Made by a program: the position numbers and the translations under genes. Below are positions 26,901 to 36,215 of a stretch of DNA of 64,000 nucleotides, one piece after another (the stretch's first letter is position 1; each line of letters starts with the position of its first letter). The notes under the pieces were generated by a model, which worked only from the letters and a program-made list of their open reading frames with translations, had not been told where the DNA came from and searched no databases. Source of the stretch: Holophagaceae bacterium (GTDB lineage: Bacteria; Acidobacteriota; Holophagae; Holophagales; Holophagaceae). The stretch covers positions 558,001-622,000 of the forward strand of contig JADKJH010000001.1 in NCBI GenBank assembly GCA_016722505.1, in the 5' to 3' direction.

Positions 26901-27491
26901 ATGCGATTCCATTCAATCCTCCGATCCTTCGCTATGGCCGTTCTGCTGGCACCTCTTCCACTCATGGCCCACTGCGACAGCCTGGACGGACCCGTGATCA
27001 AAGCCGCCCGTGCCGCCTTCACAACCGAAAACGTAAACCTTGTGCTGGTCTGGGTCCAACCGAAGGATGAAGCCGAGATCCGTGCAGCTTTCCACCGTGC
27101 CCAGGACGTTCGAAAACTTGGCGCAGAGGCGCAGAAGTTGGCGGACCAGTACTTTTTTGAAACACTGGTCCGCATTCACAGGGCTGGGGAAGGGGCTCCT
27201 TATACGGGATTGAAACCTGCAGGCGAAGACTTTGGTCCCGCCCTTCCTGCCGGTGATCAAGCCCTTGAAAGTGGAGATCTCAAGCCCCTTTGGAAGCTGC
27301 TGAATGACAACATCCACGCCACCCTGCACCAGCGCTTTGAGGCAGCGGTGAAGGCCAAATCCTTCAAAGCTGGTGATCTCAAGGCTGGCCGGGAATTCGT
27401 GGCCTCCTACGTGAGCTACATCCACTATGTCGAGGCCGTATACAGTGCCGGCACCGCATCTGAACACGGAGAAGGCCACGAAGGCCATTAG
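26901..27491 (+). CDS. Secreted DUF6448-family protein
   Basis: A 196-aa protein with a signal peptide (RSFAMAVLLAPLPLMAH, cleavage expected near residue 24). The mature start HCDSLDGPVIKAAR and the following VNLVLVWVQPKDEAEIRAAF match DUF6448, whose function is unknown. The C-terminus is His/Glu-rich (EHGEGHEGH), suggestive of metal binding. It is located between a cupin and a type II NADH dehydrogenase gene, in the same direction. Confidence 0.8.
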   Translation: MRFHSILRSFAMAVLLAPLPLMAHCDSLDGPVIKAARAAFTTENVNLVLVWVQPKDEAEIRAAFHRAQDVRKLGAEAQKLADQYFFETLVRIHRAGEGAPYTGLKPAGEDFGPALPAGDQALESGDLKPLWKLLNDNIHATLHQRFEAAVKAKSFKAGDLKAGREFVASYVSYIHYVEAVYSAGTASEHGEGHEGH

Positions 27492-27527
27492 CCTCAGAAC
27501 CCATAAACCCCAGGGCCGGAGACCTCC

Positions 27528-28832
27528 ATGCCCGATAACACCCTTCATACCCCTGCTTCCGTTCAACCAAAAGGCCGACCCCATGTGGTCATCCTTGGGG
27601 GTGGCTTCGGAGGCTTGACCGCAGCCAAGTCCCTCCGAGGAGAGAAGGTTGATGTCACCCTGATTGACCAGCGGAACCATCATCTTTTCCAGCCCCTGCT
27701 CTACCAGGTTGCGACTGCGGCCCTCAACCCCAGCGATATCGCGGTTCCCATCCGCCGGATCCTGCGCAAGCAGCGGAACGCATCTGTACTTCTTGCGGAA
27801 GCCGTGGGTGTGGACACCCAAGGGAAGCAAGTGCTCCTCGCCGAGGGAACCATTCCCTATGACTTCCTTATTCTCGCCACGGGAGCCACCCATTCCTATT
27901 TTGGGCACCCGGAATGGGCCAAGGCCGCCCCAGGCCTTAAAACGATTGATGATGCTCTTGAAATCCGGAAACGGATTCTCCTGGCCTTCGAATCCGCCGA
28001 ATGGGAAACCGATCCCTCCCGCCAAAAGGCTTGGCTCACCTTCATCATCGTGGGCGGCGGCCCGACGGGAGTGGAACTAGCGGGTGCTATTGCTGAGATT
28101 GCCCGGCATGTCATGACCAGGGACTTCCGCAGGATCAATCCCGAAAAGGCCCGCGTGCTGCTCATGGAGGCTGGATCCCGCATCCTCCCGGGTTTCTCTC
28201 CAGATCTTTCCCAACGGGCGGCCGAGGCTCTGTCCCGCTTGGGTGTGGAAGTATTCACCGGACATCCCGTGACCGCCCTGGATGATGGCGGAGCCACCAT
28301 CGGGGACGAAAGAGTCGAAGCCCGCACCATCCTCTGGGCAGCCGGAGTGGAGGGCTCGCCGCTGGCCCGATCGCTCGGAGTTCAATTGGACTCTGGAGGC
28401 CGCGTCCCCATCCAGACTGACCTCAGCGTGACAGGGGCGCCTGGTCTTTTTGTCATCGGAGATCTGGCTTCCCTGAAACAGGATGGGAAACCCCTTCCGG
28501 CCCTGGCCCCAGTGGCGGTCCAGGAAGGCCGCCATGCTGCCAAGAACATTGTTCGCGCCATCCAGGGATTGCCTGGACTTCCGTTCAGGTACCGCTCCCA
28601 AGGAATGCTCGCCACCATCGGACGGGCTGCTGCGGTGGCAGAAGTAGCAGGCCTGAAGTTTTACGGCTTCGTGGCCTGGCTATTCTGGCTCCTGGTCCAC
28701 ATCGTGTGGCTCATCGGTTTCCGCAACCGTTTCCTTGTTGTAGCAGAATGGGCCTGGACCTACCTCCGTTACGAACGCGGAGCGCGGCTGATCACGTGCA
28801 CCGTCCAGAGGCCATCAGGGAAGCGATCATGA
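27528..28832 (+). CDS. ndh: Type II NADH:quinone dehydrogenase (NDH-2)
   Basis: Single-subunit, non-proton-pumping NADH dehydrogenase, 434 aa, FAD-dependent, attached to the inner face of the membrane. The first Rossmann motif is VVILGGGFGGLTAAKSL near residue 20 and the second, for NADH, is FIIVGGGPTGVELAGAIAE near residue 165. AAGVEGSPLARSLG and GLFVIGDLASL are the FAD-site segments, and the C-terminus has a hydrophobic membrane-attachment region (FVAWLFWLLVHIVWLIGF). The TGA overlaps the ATG of the 2-oxoglutarate dehydrogenase gene, so an NADH consumer and an NADH-yielding complex are co-translated. Confidence 0.94.
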   Translation: MPDNTLHTPASVQPKGRPHVVILGGGFGGLTAAKSLRGEKVDVTLIDQRNHHLFQPLLYQVATAALNPSDIAVPIRRILRKQRNASVLLAEAVGVDTQGKQVLLAEGTIPYDFLILATGATHSYFGHPEWAKAAPGLKTIDDALEIRKRILLAFESAEWETDPSRQKAWLTFIIVGGGPTGVELAGAIAEIARHVMTRDFRRINPEKARVLLMEAGSRILPGFSPDLSQRAAEALSRLGVEVFTGHPVTALDDGGATIGDERVEARTILWAAGVEGSPLARSLGVQLDSGGRVPIQTDLSVTGAPGLFVIGDLASLKQDGKPLPALAPVAVQEGRHAAKNIVRAIQGLPGLPFRYRSQGMLATIGRAAAVAEVAGLKFYGFVAWLFWLLVHIVWLIGFRNRFLVVAEWAWTYLRYERGARLITCTVQRPSGKRS

Positions 28833-31800
28833 ATGACCCATCTCTGGAAATGCTGATTGAAACATTCGGCTCCAACGCAGGCTACGCCTACGAGCTTTTC
28901 ACCCAATATCAGCGAGCCCCCGATTCGGTGGAGGGGAGCTGGCGTAGGATCTTTGAAACCCTGGAGAATCGCCCCCCGGAATCATCGTTGACGTTGCCAC
29001 CGGCCAGCACCTCTACTCCTACGCAATCCGGGATTGTACAGTCCTCCCTTTTGCAAGTCCTGGGATCCGAACTCCGTCCCGGAGAAGAATCCGTCCCCAT
29101 CACGGGCTCCGCCGCCACCCTGGTGCGAAACATGGAAGCCTCGCTGGGGATCCCCACGGCCACGTCGAACAGGGTCATCCCGGTCAACGTGATGGAGGAG
29201 AATCGTCGCATCCTCAACCATCACCGGGAGGTGATGGGTCTCCGAAAGATCTCCTTCACCCACATCGTGGCCTGGGCCGTCGTGTGGGCCCTCGAAAAGC
29301 ATCCAGGCATGAATGACGCGTTCGGCGAGATCGAGGGCCGGCCGATGCGGATCAAGAAGCACAGCGTGAATCTGGGTATCGCCGTGGATGTTTTTAGAAA
29401 GGATGGGTCTCGTTCCCTTTTGGTACCCAACATCAAGGAAGCGGAATCTTTTGACTTCAGCACCTTCGTTTCCATCTTCGACAGCCTCGTGGAAAAGGCC
29501 CGAAAGGGGAGCATCGAGCCGGAAGCTTTCCTGGGCACCTCCATTACGCTCACGAACCCGGGCACCATGGGCACGACGGCTTCAGGTCCGCGCCTGATGC
29601 GGGGCCAGGGGTCCATCATCGCCATCGGCGCCATGGGCCATCCGGCCGAATTCACGGCGATGCCCGCGGCCACCCTGTCGGAACTAGGGGTGGCGCATGT
29701 GATGAATATCTCGTCCACATACGATCACCGCATCATCCAAGGTGCTGTATCGGGAGCCTTCCTCTCGACGCTCCAAGATCTGCTTCTAGGGGCTGACAGT
29801 TTCTATGAACGGATTTTCGCCGACCTCAAGGTCCCCCACCGGCCTATGAGTTGGGAAAAGGACACGAGCCCACCTCCCTTCGGCGCTCAGCGCGGTTCAG
29901 CCATCGAGAAGCAGGCGCGGATCCTCGCACTCATCAATTTCTACCGGGTCCGGGGCCACTTGGTGGCCAACCTGGATCCCCTGGAATCAGGCGAAGTGCA
30001 GTACCACTCCGAACTTGATCCGGCCACCTTCGGTTACACACTTTGGGACCTGGATCGGAAGTTCATCACTAACGGATTGGGCGGATCCGAGGAAGCCACG
30101 CTCCGAGAGATCGTCGAAGTTCTGCGCCAAACCTATTGCGGAAAGATCGGCGCTGAATTCATGCACATTCAGGATCCGCAGCAGAAGCATTGGCTCATGG
30201 AGCGCATGGAATCCACGCGGAATCGAGCGGACCTTACGACAGAGGACCGCAGGCATATTCTTGCCAAGCTGATCGAGGCCGAGGCCTTCGAAAAATTCCT
30301 CCACACGAAATACGTGGGGCACAAACGCTTCTCGCTGGAGGGCGGGGAGGCGGCGATCCCCCTTCTCGACCGCTTGTTGGACCGCGCGGCTGGATACGGA
30401 ATCCATGAGGCGGTTCTGGGCATGTCCCATCGTGGGCGCCTGACAGTGCTGGTTTGCACAGTGGGCAAGCCGGTGTCCAAGATCTTCGCCGAGTTCGAGG
30501 ATGTCGTGGATGCCGGATCCATCCAAGGCTCGGGGGATGTCAAGTACCACCTGGGCGCAACGGGTCTCCACCACGCACAGGGAGGGCAGACCCTGCGCCT
30601 GACCTTGGCTCCCAATCCAAGCCACCTGGAGGCCGTCGACCCGGTGGTCGAGGGGATGGTCCGCGCCAAACAAAGGTGGGTCGGCGACGCCAGCAAAGAG
30701 CCGGTCCTTCCCGTGCTGCTGCATGGAGACGCAGCTTTCGCGGGTCAAGGCGTGGTCGCGGAAACGCTCAATATGTCCCAGCTCCACGGCTACCGCACGG
30801 GTGGAACGGTGCATGTGGTCGTGAATAATCAGATCGGCTTCACTGCCGATCCGGGCGATACGCGATCTTCACCCTACTGCACGGATATCGCCAAAGGCAT
30901 CCAGGCGCCCATCTTTCATGTGAACGGCGACGATCCCGATGCCATCGCCCAGGTGGTGGACCTGGCGATCGAATACCAGCAACACTTCCACCGCGATGTC
31001 GTCATCGACATGGTCTGCTATCGCCGCTATGGCCACAACGAAGGCGATGAACCCAGCTACACGCAGCCCCTGCTGTACCAGAAAATCAAGGAACACCCTT
31101 CCGTCGCCCACGTGTATGGCGATCAACTCCTGCGCGATGGCCTTCTCACCCTGTCTGATATCAACGCGCTGTGGGCTGCGGCCAAGGAGAAGCTGGAGAA
31201 TGCCTATGAGCCTTCGACTACCGCCGGGATCGAGTCGACAAATAGGCCCGCCGAGGATCCCCCTCCTGGCCGGGTGGCGGCCTCGGACCCCGGCCAAGAG
31301 GTCAAGCGGGAGCGCCTTTCGGCCATCGTTCGGGCGGTATCCACTGTGCCTGAAGGATTCGAGATCCATTCCAAACTGCTGCCTCTCTTGAAGCGAAGGG
31401 CAACCTATGCCGACGGCCACCCCAACATCGACTGGGCGGGTGCAGAAATGCTGGCCATTGGAATGTGCCTACTGGAGGGTATTCCGGTGCGCCTCTCGGG
31501 ACAGGACTCGGGGCGGGGGACCTTTAGCCAGCGTCACGCGGTCCTGGCGGATCACCTGACGGGGCAAGAGCTGGTGCCTCTCAACACGATTGCTCAAGGA
31601 CAGGCGGCCTTTGAAGTGATCGACAGCCTCCTTTCCGAGAATGCCGTCATGGGCTTCGAGTTCGGCTACTCCGTGGCGGATCCTTCCACCCTGGTGCTCT
31701 GGGAGGCCCAGTTCGGCGACTTCGCCAATGGGGCACAGGTGGTCATTGATCAGTTCCTTTCGGGTTCTGAGCAGAAATGGAATCAGACCAGCGGGCTGGT

Positions 31801-32500
31801 GCTCCTCCTGCCCCACGGCCAGGAAGGCCAAGGACCCGAGCACTCTTCCGCCCGTTTGGAACGCTTTCTCACTCTCTGCGCTGAAGAGAATTTGCGGGTG
31901 GCAAATCCCACTACGCCTGCGCAGTACTATCACCTCCTGCGCCGCCAGGCCCGGGACGAGATGCGGAAACCCCTCATCGTCATGGCTCCGAAGAGCCTCC
32001 TCCGACATCCCAGTGCAATCTCTTCCCTCGATGATCTGATTCATGGCTCCTTTTCCGAGGTGCTTGATGATGAGACTTTCGCCGATGCCACCAAGCGAGA
32101 CACCGTTCGCCGGATAATTGTGGCCAGCGGCAAGGTGGTCTACGATCTGCTAGCTGCTCGAGCCACGCACAAAGCCGACGACGTGGCCATCCTTCGCCTT
32201 GAGCAGTTGTACCCCTTCCCAGGCGCCAAATTGGGACAGACTCTGGCGACCTACCCCCAGGATGCGGAACTGGTCTTCGTGCAAGAAGAGCCACGCAACA
32301 TGGGGGCCTGGCGCTTCGTGCGGGAGCAGTTCCTGGATGGCAGGATAGTGGGTCTCGGGCCCAGCCGCTCGCTCAGTTACCTAGGGCGGCGCGAGCTCGC
32401 CAGCCCCGCACCTGGTTCCAATCGGATGTTCAAGCAGGAGCAGGAAGCCCTGGTGGCAGAGGCCCTAGGCAAAGGTTTTCTGACTGGCGAGAAGGTCTGA
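28829..32500 (+). CDS. kgd: Fused E2-E1 2-oxoglutarate dehydrogenase (Kgd/OdhA type)
   Basis: A 1223-aa multifunctional enzyme of the TCA cycle. It begins with the short E1 N-terminal helix (IETFGSNAGYAYELFTQYQ), then a Pro/Ser/Thr linker. Residues about 95-330 form a succinyltransferase (E2) core with TNPGTMGTTASGPRLMRGQG and the catalytic SSTYDHRIIQGA. From about residue 360 the ThDP-dependent E1 part follows (GMSHRGRLTVL, HGDAAFAGQGVVAETLNMSQ). There is no lipoyl domain, as in mycobacterial Kgd and corynebacterial OdhA, which use the lipoyl domain of another E2. The start overlaps the ndh stop (ATGA). Confidence 0.94.
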   Translation: MNDPSLEMLIETFGSNAGYAYELFTQYQRAPDSVEGSWRRIFETLENRPPESSLTLPPASTSTPTQSGIVQSSLLQVLGSELRPGEESVPITGSAATLVRNMEASLGIPTATSNRVIPVNVMEENRRILNHHREVMGLRKISFTHIVAWAVVWALEKHPGMNDAFGEIEGRPMRIKKHSVNLGIAVDVFRKDGSRSLLVPNIKEAESFDFSTFVSIFDSLVEKARKGSIEPEAFLGTSITLTNPGTMGTTASGPRLMRGQGSIIAIGAMGHPAEFTAMPAATLSELGVAHVMNISSTYDHRIIQGAVSGAFLSTLQDLLLGADSFYERIFADLKVPHRPMSWEKDTSPPPFGAQRGSAIEKQARILALINFYRVRGHLVANLDPLESGEVQYHSELDPATFGYTLWDLDRKFITNGLGGSEEATLREIVEVLRQTYCGKIGAEFMHIQDPQQKHWLMERMESTRNRADLTTEDRRHILAKLIEAEAFEKFLHTKYVGHKRFSLEGGEAAIPLLDRLLDRAAGYGIHEAVLGMSHRGRLTVLVCTVGKPVSKIFAEFEDVVDAGSIQGSGDVKYHLGATGLHHAQGGQTLRLTLAPNPSHLEAVDPVVEGMVRAKQRWVGDASKEPVLPVLLHGDAAFAGQGVVAETLNMSQLHGYRTGGTVHVVVNNQIGFTADPGDTRSSPYCTDIAKGIQAPIFHVNGDDPDAIAQVVDLAIEYQQHFHRDVVIDMVCYRRYGHNEGDEPSYTQPLLYQKIKEHPSVAHVYGDQLLRDGLLTLSDINALWAAAKEKLENAYEPSTTAGIESTNRPAEDPPPGRVAASDPGQEVKRERLSAIVRAVSTVPEGFEIHSKLLPLLKRRATYADGHPNIDWAGAEMLAIGMCLLEGIPVRLSGQDSGRGTFSQRHAVLADHLTGQELVPLNTIAQGQAAFEVIDSLLSENAVMGFEFGYSVADPSTLVLWEAQFGDFANGAQVVIDQFLSGSEQKWNQTSGLVLLLPHGQEGQGPEHSSARLERFLTLCAEENLRVANPTTPAQYYHLLRRQARDEMRKPLIVMAPKSLLRHPSAISSLDDLIHGSFSEVLDDETFADATKRDTVRRIIVASGKVVYDLLAARATHKADDVAILRLEQLYPFPGAKLGQTLATYPQDAELVFVQEEPRNMGAWRFVREQFLDGRIVGLGPSRSLSYLGRRELASPAPGSNRMFKQEQEALVAEALGKGFLTGEKV

Positions 32501-32644
32501 ATGGTTTCTATCGCCTGTTTCACGCCCCTACAAAGTGGAACCTGAGTATTGGAACCATTCGCGTTTTTCTTGTTTGCTAGTCACAAGGGTAGAACCTCAC
32601 ACGGTACGTTTTTATCTATGCCTTGCTTTCGTTGGAGGACCATC

Positions 32645-32860
32645 ATGACGGTCAAATTCAAGGTTGGCGATCACGTGGCCTGGAACTCGGAAGCTGGACA
32701 CGTCAGCGGAACCATCATCAAGGTGCACACGAGCGATGTCGACTATAAGGGGTACACGCACCATGCATGCGCGGACGAACCGCAGTATGAAATCAAGAGC
32801 GACAAGACTGACCACATCGCCATGCACAAGGGCTTCGCGCTGAAAAAGTCGAGTCGCTGA
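32645..32860 (+). CDS. DUF2945 (Hva1 TUDOR-like) small protein
   Basis: A 71-aa protein, start ATG 32645 after GGAGGACC. The motif FKVGDHVAWNSEAGHVSGTIIKVHT and the tail TDHIAMHKGFALKK define the DUF2945/hypervirulence-associated TUDOR family, a small SH3-like barrel of unknown role. It is 29 nt upstream of the glycosylase gene and probably co-transcribed. Confidence 0.88.
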   Translation: MTVKFKVGDHVAWNSEAGHVSGTIIKVHTSDVDYKGYTHHACADEPQYEIKSDKTDHIAMHKGFALKKSSR

Positions 32861-32888
32861 TGCGCATGCGGTCACGAGGGCCAGATGC

Positions 32889-33827
32889 TTGGCGGGTAGA
32901 ACAGTGAAAACGGTCCTCGCCAATGCACAGTATGAGGTTGCCGTCACGGCGCCCTATCGCCTTGATCTCACTGTGAGCGTACTCCGGCGACTGTCGACGA
33001 ACATCGTGGACGTGCTCACGCCACAAGGTCACTACGTCCGGGCTCTCGGCGGCTTTGACAATCCCATTATCGTGCGCGTAGAGCAGCAACGACTTGCCAC
33101 ACTCACTGCCACCATCGAAGGGCAAATCGCTGACCACCCTCGGGCGCTTACCATCCTGCGCCGGATGCTCGGGGTCGACCGCGAGCTTTCATACTTTGAT
33201 CATGCCGCCACAAGCATCCCATGGCTAGGCCCGCTGGCGCTCCGCATGCGCGGAGTTAAGCCGCCTCGCTATCCATCCTTGTGGGAAGCTTGCGTCAATG
33301 CAATCGTCTTTCAGCAGGTAAGCCTCGTCGCGGCGAGCTCGATCTTACGCCGCCTGATCCTGGCGCTGGGTACGCCGATCAAGTGCGGCGATCTCGTGCT
33401 CTGGAAGTTCCCTGGCATCGAGAGCTTTACGGATGCAGGCGATGACGTCCTGCGAGCAGCGGGCTTGAGTACGAACAAGCTGGCGGCACTACGTCGGGTG
33501 GCGGACGCACTACTGTCCGGCAGATTCGACGAAGCGGCCTTGGAGGAGCGACCCAGCCCAGATGCCGCAGCGCTGCTCTGCCAGATCAAGGGGATCGGCC
33601 CTTGGACGGCGACGGTCATCCTGCTACGCGGCCTCGGCCGGCTCGATGTCTTCCCCATGAACGACTCGAGCGTCGCCCGCAATCTCACTGCCGTCGCAGG
33701 CCCCGTTCCGCTCGATATCGACCAGGTTCTCAGTGCGCTGGGGGCGCAGCGCGGGATGCTTTATTATCACCTGCTGCTCGCACGGCTCGAGGCTCGCGGC
33801 GACGTGGGGCGTGCTTCTGTCAGGTAG
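32889..33827 (+). CDS. HhH-GPD DNA glycosylase, AlkA/3-methyladenine type
   Basis: Base-excision-repair enzyme of 312 aa. The helix-hairpin-helix motif is LCQIKGIGPWTATVILLRGLG (residues about 220-240), followed by the Gly/Pro-Asp loop RLDVFPMNDSS, whose Asp is the expected catalytic residue. The upstream region aligns with the AlkA/Ogg fold (NAIVFQQVSLVAAS). The start TTG 32889 has GAGGG upstream; GTG 32904 is also possible. It sits in a run of small stress-related genes with DUF2945 and DUF488. Confidence 0.88.
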   Translation: MAGRTVKTVLANAQYEVAVTAPYRLDLTVSVLRRLSTNIVDVLTPQGHYVRALGGFDNPIIVRVEQQRLATLTATIEGQIADHPRALTILRRMLGVDRELSYFDHAATSIPWLGPLALRMRGVKPPRYPSLWEACVNAIVFQQVSLVAASSILRRLILALGTPIKCGDLVLWKFPGIESFTDAGDDVLRAAGLSTNKLAALRRVADALLSGRFDEAALEERPSPDAAALLCQIKGIGPWTATVILLRGLGRLDVFPMNDSSVARNLTAVAGPVPLDIDQVLSALGAQRGMLYYHLLLARLEARGDVGRASVR

Positions 33828-33880
33828 GTTGTTGCGGAAAACACACTGGCCGATTCGTGGGCGTGCTGATGGAGAAAGTC

Positions 33881-34438
33881 ATGACAAGCGGCACAGTTCA
33901 TCGGACGCTTTACACCATCGGACACTCGACACGTTCGGTGGAGGAGTTCATCAACATTCTCCGCGCATTCAAAGTGACGCGCCTCGTGGATATCCGCAGC
34001 ATCCCATGGTCGCGGACCAATCCCCAATTCAACTTCGACGCGTTGCCAAAAACACTAGGCGACGCAGAAATCAGTTATGTCCATCTCGCCGAGCTCGGCG
34101 GGCGTCGCGGGAAAAGCGCGTGCATCGAGGAAGACGTCAACGCAGGCTGGGAACGTCAACCGTTTCACAATTATGCCGACTATGCTCAGACGGCTCCTTT
34201 CCGTGCAGGCTTGCACGAACTGCTCAGGCTTGCGTCGGAGGAGACATGCGCGATCATGTGCGCCGAGGCGGTCTGGTGGCGCTGCCACCGGCGTATCGTC
34301 ACGGATCACGTACTTGTTCATGGCGTCTCCGTGGTTCATCTCTTCACAACAACCAAAAGCGAGTCGGCCTCACTGACTCCCTTCGCCGTTATCGGCGCCG
34401 ACGACTGCGTCTCCTATCCTCAACCTTCCCATCAATGA
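33881..34438 (+). CDS. DUF488-family protein
   Basis: A 185-aa protein; the start ATG 33881 has GGAG at ideal spacing, whereas upstream open frame lies in the preceding gene. Family hallmarks are TLYTIGHSTRSVEEFI at the N-terminus, LVDIRSIPWSRTNPQFN, the GGRRG loop and CAEAVWWRCHRRIV with a conserved Cys and the CHR motif. The biochemical function of DUF488 is not established. It follows the glycosylase gene by 53 nt. Confidence 0.92.
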   Translation: MTSGTVHRTLYTIGHSTRSVEEFINILRAFKVTRLVDIRSIPWSRTNPQFNFDALPKTLGDAEISYVHLAELGGRRGKSACIEEDVNAGWERQPFHNYADYAQTAPFRAGLHELLRLASEETCAIMCAEAVWWRCHRRIVTDHVLVHGVSVVHLFTTTKSESASLTPFAVIGADDCVSYPQPSHQ

Positions 34439-34652
34439 CCCCAATCCTGCCCACACACAGCAGAGGGGCGGGACTCCGACACGTACCTGATATGCGCGGA
34501 GGAATTTGCTGAAGTGGCCCTTTCATGACAAATCTGGCTGAATGCGAGGTCGGGCTTTCCTGATAAGCAACTCGCATGAAATGTTCAACACTGGTCGCAG
34601 CCGATCCCGATAAAATCATATTTCAGGCTTTACCCAAATAAGGGGCTCAGTT

Positions 34653-36215
34653 ATGAGCGAACCTATCGAACTCAGTGGCCCGGACTTCGAAAAGGACGGG
34701 ATCCCCACCTCAGCGTTGGAGGAGGGAAAGCCGGTTGCCGGACAGGCACACGGAGAAGCGGTCCTGGTCGTTCGGCGCGGTGAGGTTTTTTTCGCTGTCG
34801 GCGCTGCGTGTACGCATTACGGCGCACCGCTTGCCGACGGGATCGTCGAAGGCGGCACAATTCGTTGCCCTTGGCATCACGCACGCTTCGAACTCGCCAC
34901 AGGTGAAGCGAGTGGGCCTCCGGCGTTAAATGCAATTCCGTGTTTTCGGGTCGAGCTGCGGGGCGATCGACTTTACGTGCTCGGCCGCTCCAGTGCGCAT
35001 TCGACCGCCCCGGGTGGCAACCCAAGGCGGTCGACCACTGGTGGTCCGCAATCGATCGCGATCGTCGGAGGAGGTCCGGCGGGGACAGCTGCCGCAGAGA
35101 TGTTGCGGCGTGAAGGGTACGAAGGGCCCATCACCCTGTTCGCGCCTGAGACTTCTTCGCCGGTTGATCGGCCGAACCTCTCGAAAGACTACCTTGCCGG
35201 GAACGCATCCGAAGATTGGATCCCGTTGAGGGCACCGGAAGATTTCGCCGAACACCGAATCACTTTGCGCCGTGAAACCGTGCAGGGACTCGATGGAAGG
35301 AAATTGATCCTCAAAGGCGGTGCGGAGGCATTCGACGCGATTCTGCTCACGACCGGGGCGACGCCGGTCCGGCTTGATATTCCAGGTGCAGATCGAGCCC
35401 ACCTGCTTCGCACGCTCGACGATAGCCGGGCTATCATCGCCCATGCGAAGGGTCGCGCCATCGTGATAGGCGCATCGTTCATCGGCCTTGAGGCGGCGGC
35501 GGCGCTGACCATGCGTGGGCTCGAAGTCCACGTTATCGGCAGAGAGACGGTACCGCTCGAACGTATCCTCGGCCCAGGATTTGGCGCGTTTGTTCGCACG
35601 TTGCATGAAAAGAAGGGGGTTAAATTCCATCTCGGAACCTCGCCCAGGGAGATCGACGCCAAGGGTGTAGTCCTCGAGAACGGACGCATTGACGGCGAGA
35701 TCATCATCATGGGCGTCGGCGTCCGCCCCGAGGTGGCGCTCGCGGAAAAGGGCGGCCTCGCCATCGACCGCGGAATCGTGGTGGACGATCAGTTCCGCAC
35801 CAGCGTTGCCGGCATCTGGGCGGCGGGCGACGTCGCCCGCTTTCCCTACCCATACACCGGTGAGCGTGTCCGCATCGAACATTGGGTGGTGGCCGAACAG
35901 CAGGGACAGGCCGCCGCGCGCAGCATGCTTGGCAAGGGAACCCGCTTCGATCGCGTCCCGTTTTTCTGGAGCGCCCACTATGACGTGACTATCGGCTACG
36001 TCGGGCATGCCGAATCATGGGACCGCATCGACATCGCCGGCGATCTCGCCCAGGGTGACGCCGCGGTCGCGTACCGCCGCGCCGGCAGGACGCTCGCGGT
36101 TGCAGCCATTGGGCGCGACCGGCTACTGCTCCGTGCCGAAGCGGCGATCGAGCAGGTGGACGAAGCGGCGCTCACCCAATTGGTTCCACCCAGCGCCATC
36201 CAGAAAGAGCCATGA
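34653..36215 (+). CDS. Rieske-FAD/NAD oxidoreductase (AIFL-type ferredoxin reductase)
   Basis: A 520-aa fusion. Residues 1 to about 110 are a Rieske [2Fe-2S] domain (CTHYGAPL, then CPWHHARFEL). After a short linker comes a ferredoxin-NAD reductase module with GGGPAGTAAAEML (FAD), GASFIGLEAAAAL (NAD) and IWAAGDVARFP, and a C-terminal reductase-C domain. Such AIFL-type proteins are predicted soluble electron-transfer flavoproteins. The stop overlaps ribA (ATGA), coupling a flavoprotein to a flavin-biosynthesis enzyme. Confidence 0.93.
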   Translation: MSEPIELSGPDFEKDGIPTSALEEGKPVAGQAHGEAVLVVRRGEVFFAVGAACTHYGAPLADGIVEGGTIRCPWHHARFELATGEASGPPALNAIPCFRVELRGDRLYVLGRSSAHSTAPGGNPRRSTTGGPQSIAIVGGGPAGTAAAEMLRREGYEGPITLFAPETSSPVDRPNLSKDYLAGNASEDWIPLRAPEDFAEHRITLRRETVQGLDGRKLILKGGAEAFDAILLTTGATPVRLDIPGADRAHLLRTLDDSRAIIAHAKGRAIVIGASFIGLEAAAALTMRGLEVHVIGRETVPLERILGPGFGAFVRTLHEKKGVKFHLGTSPREIDAKGVVLENGRIDGEIIIMGVGVRPEVALAEKGGLAIDRGIVVDDQFRTSVAGIWAAGDVARFPYPYTGERVRIEHWVVAEQQGQAAARSMLGKGTRFDRVPFFWSAHYDVTIGYVGHAESWDRIDIAGDLAQGDAAVAYRRAGRTLAVAAIGRDRLLLRAEAAIEQVDEAALTQLVPPSAIQKEP

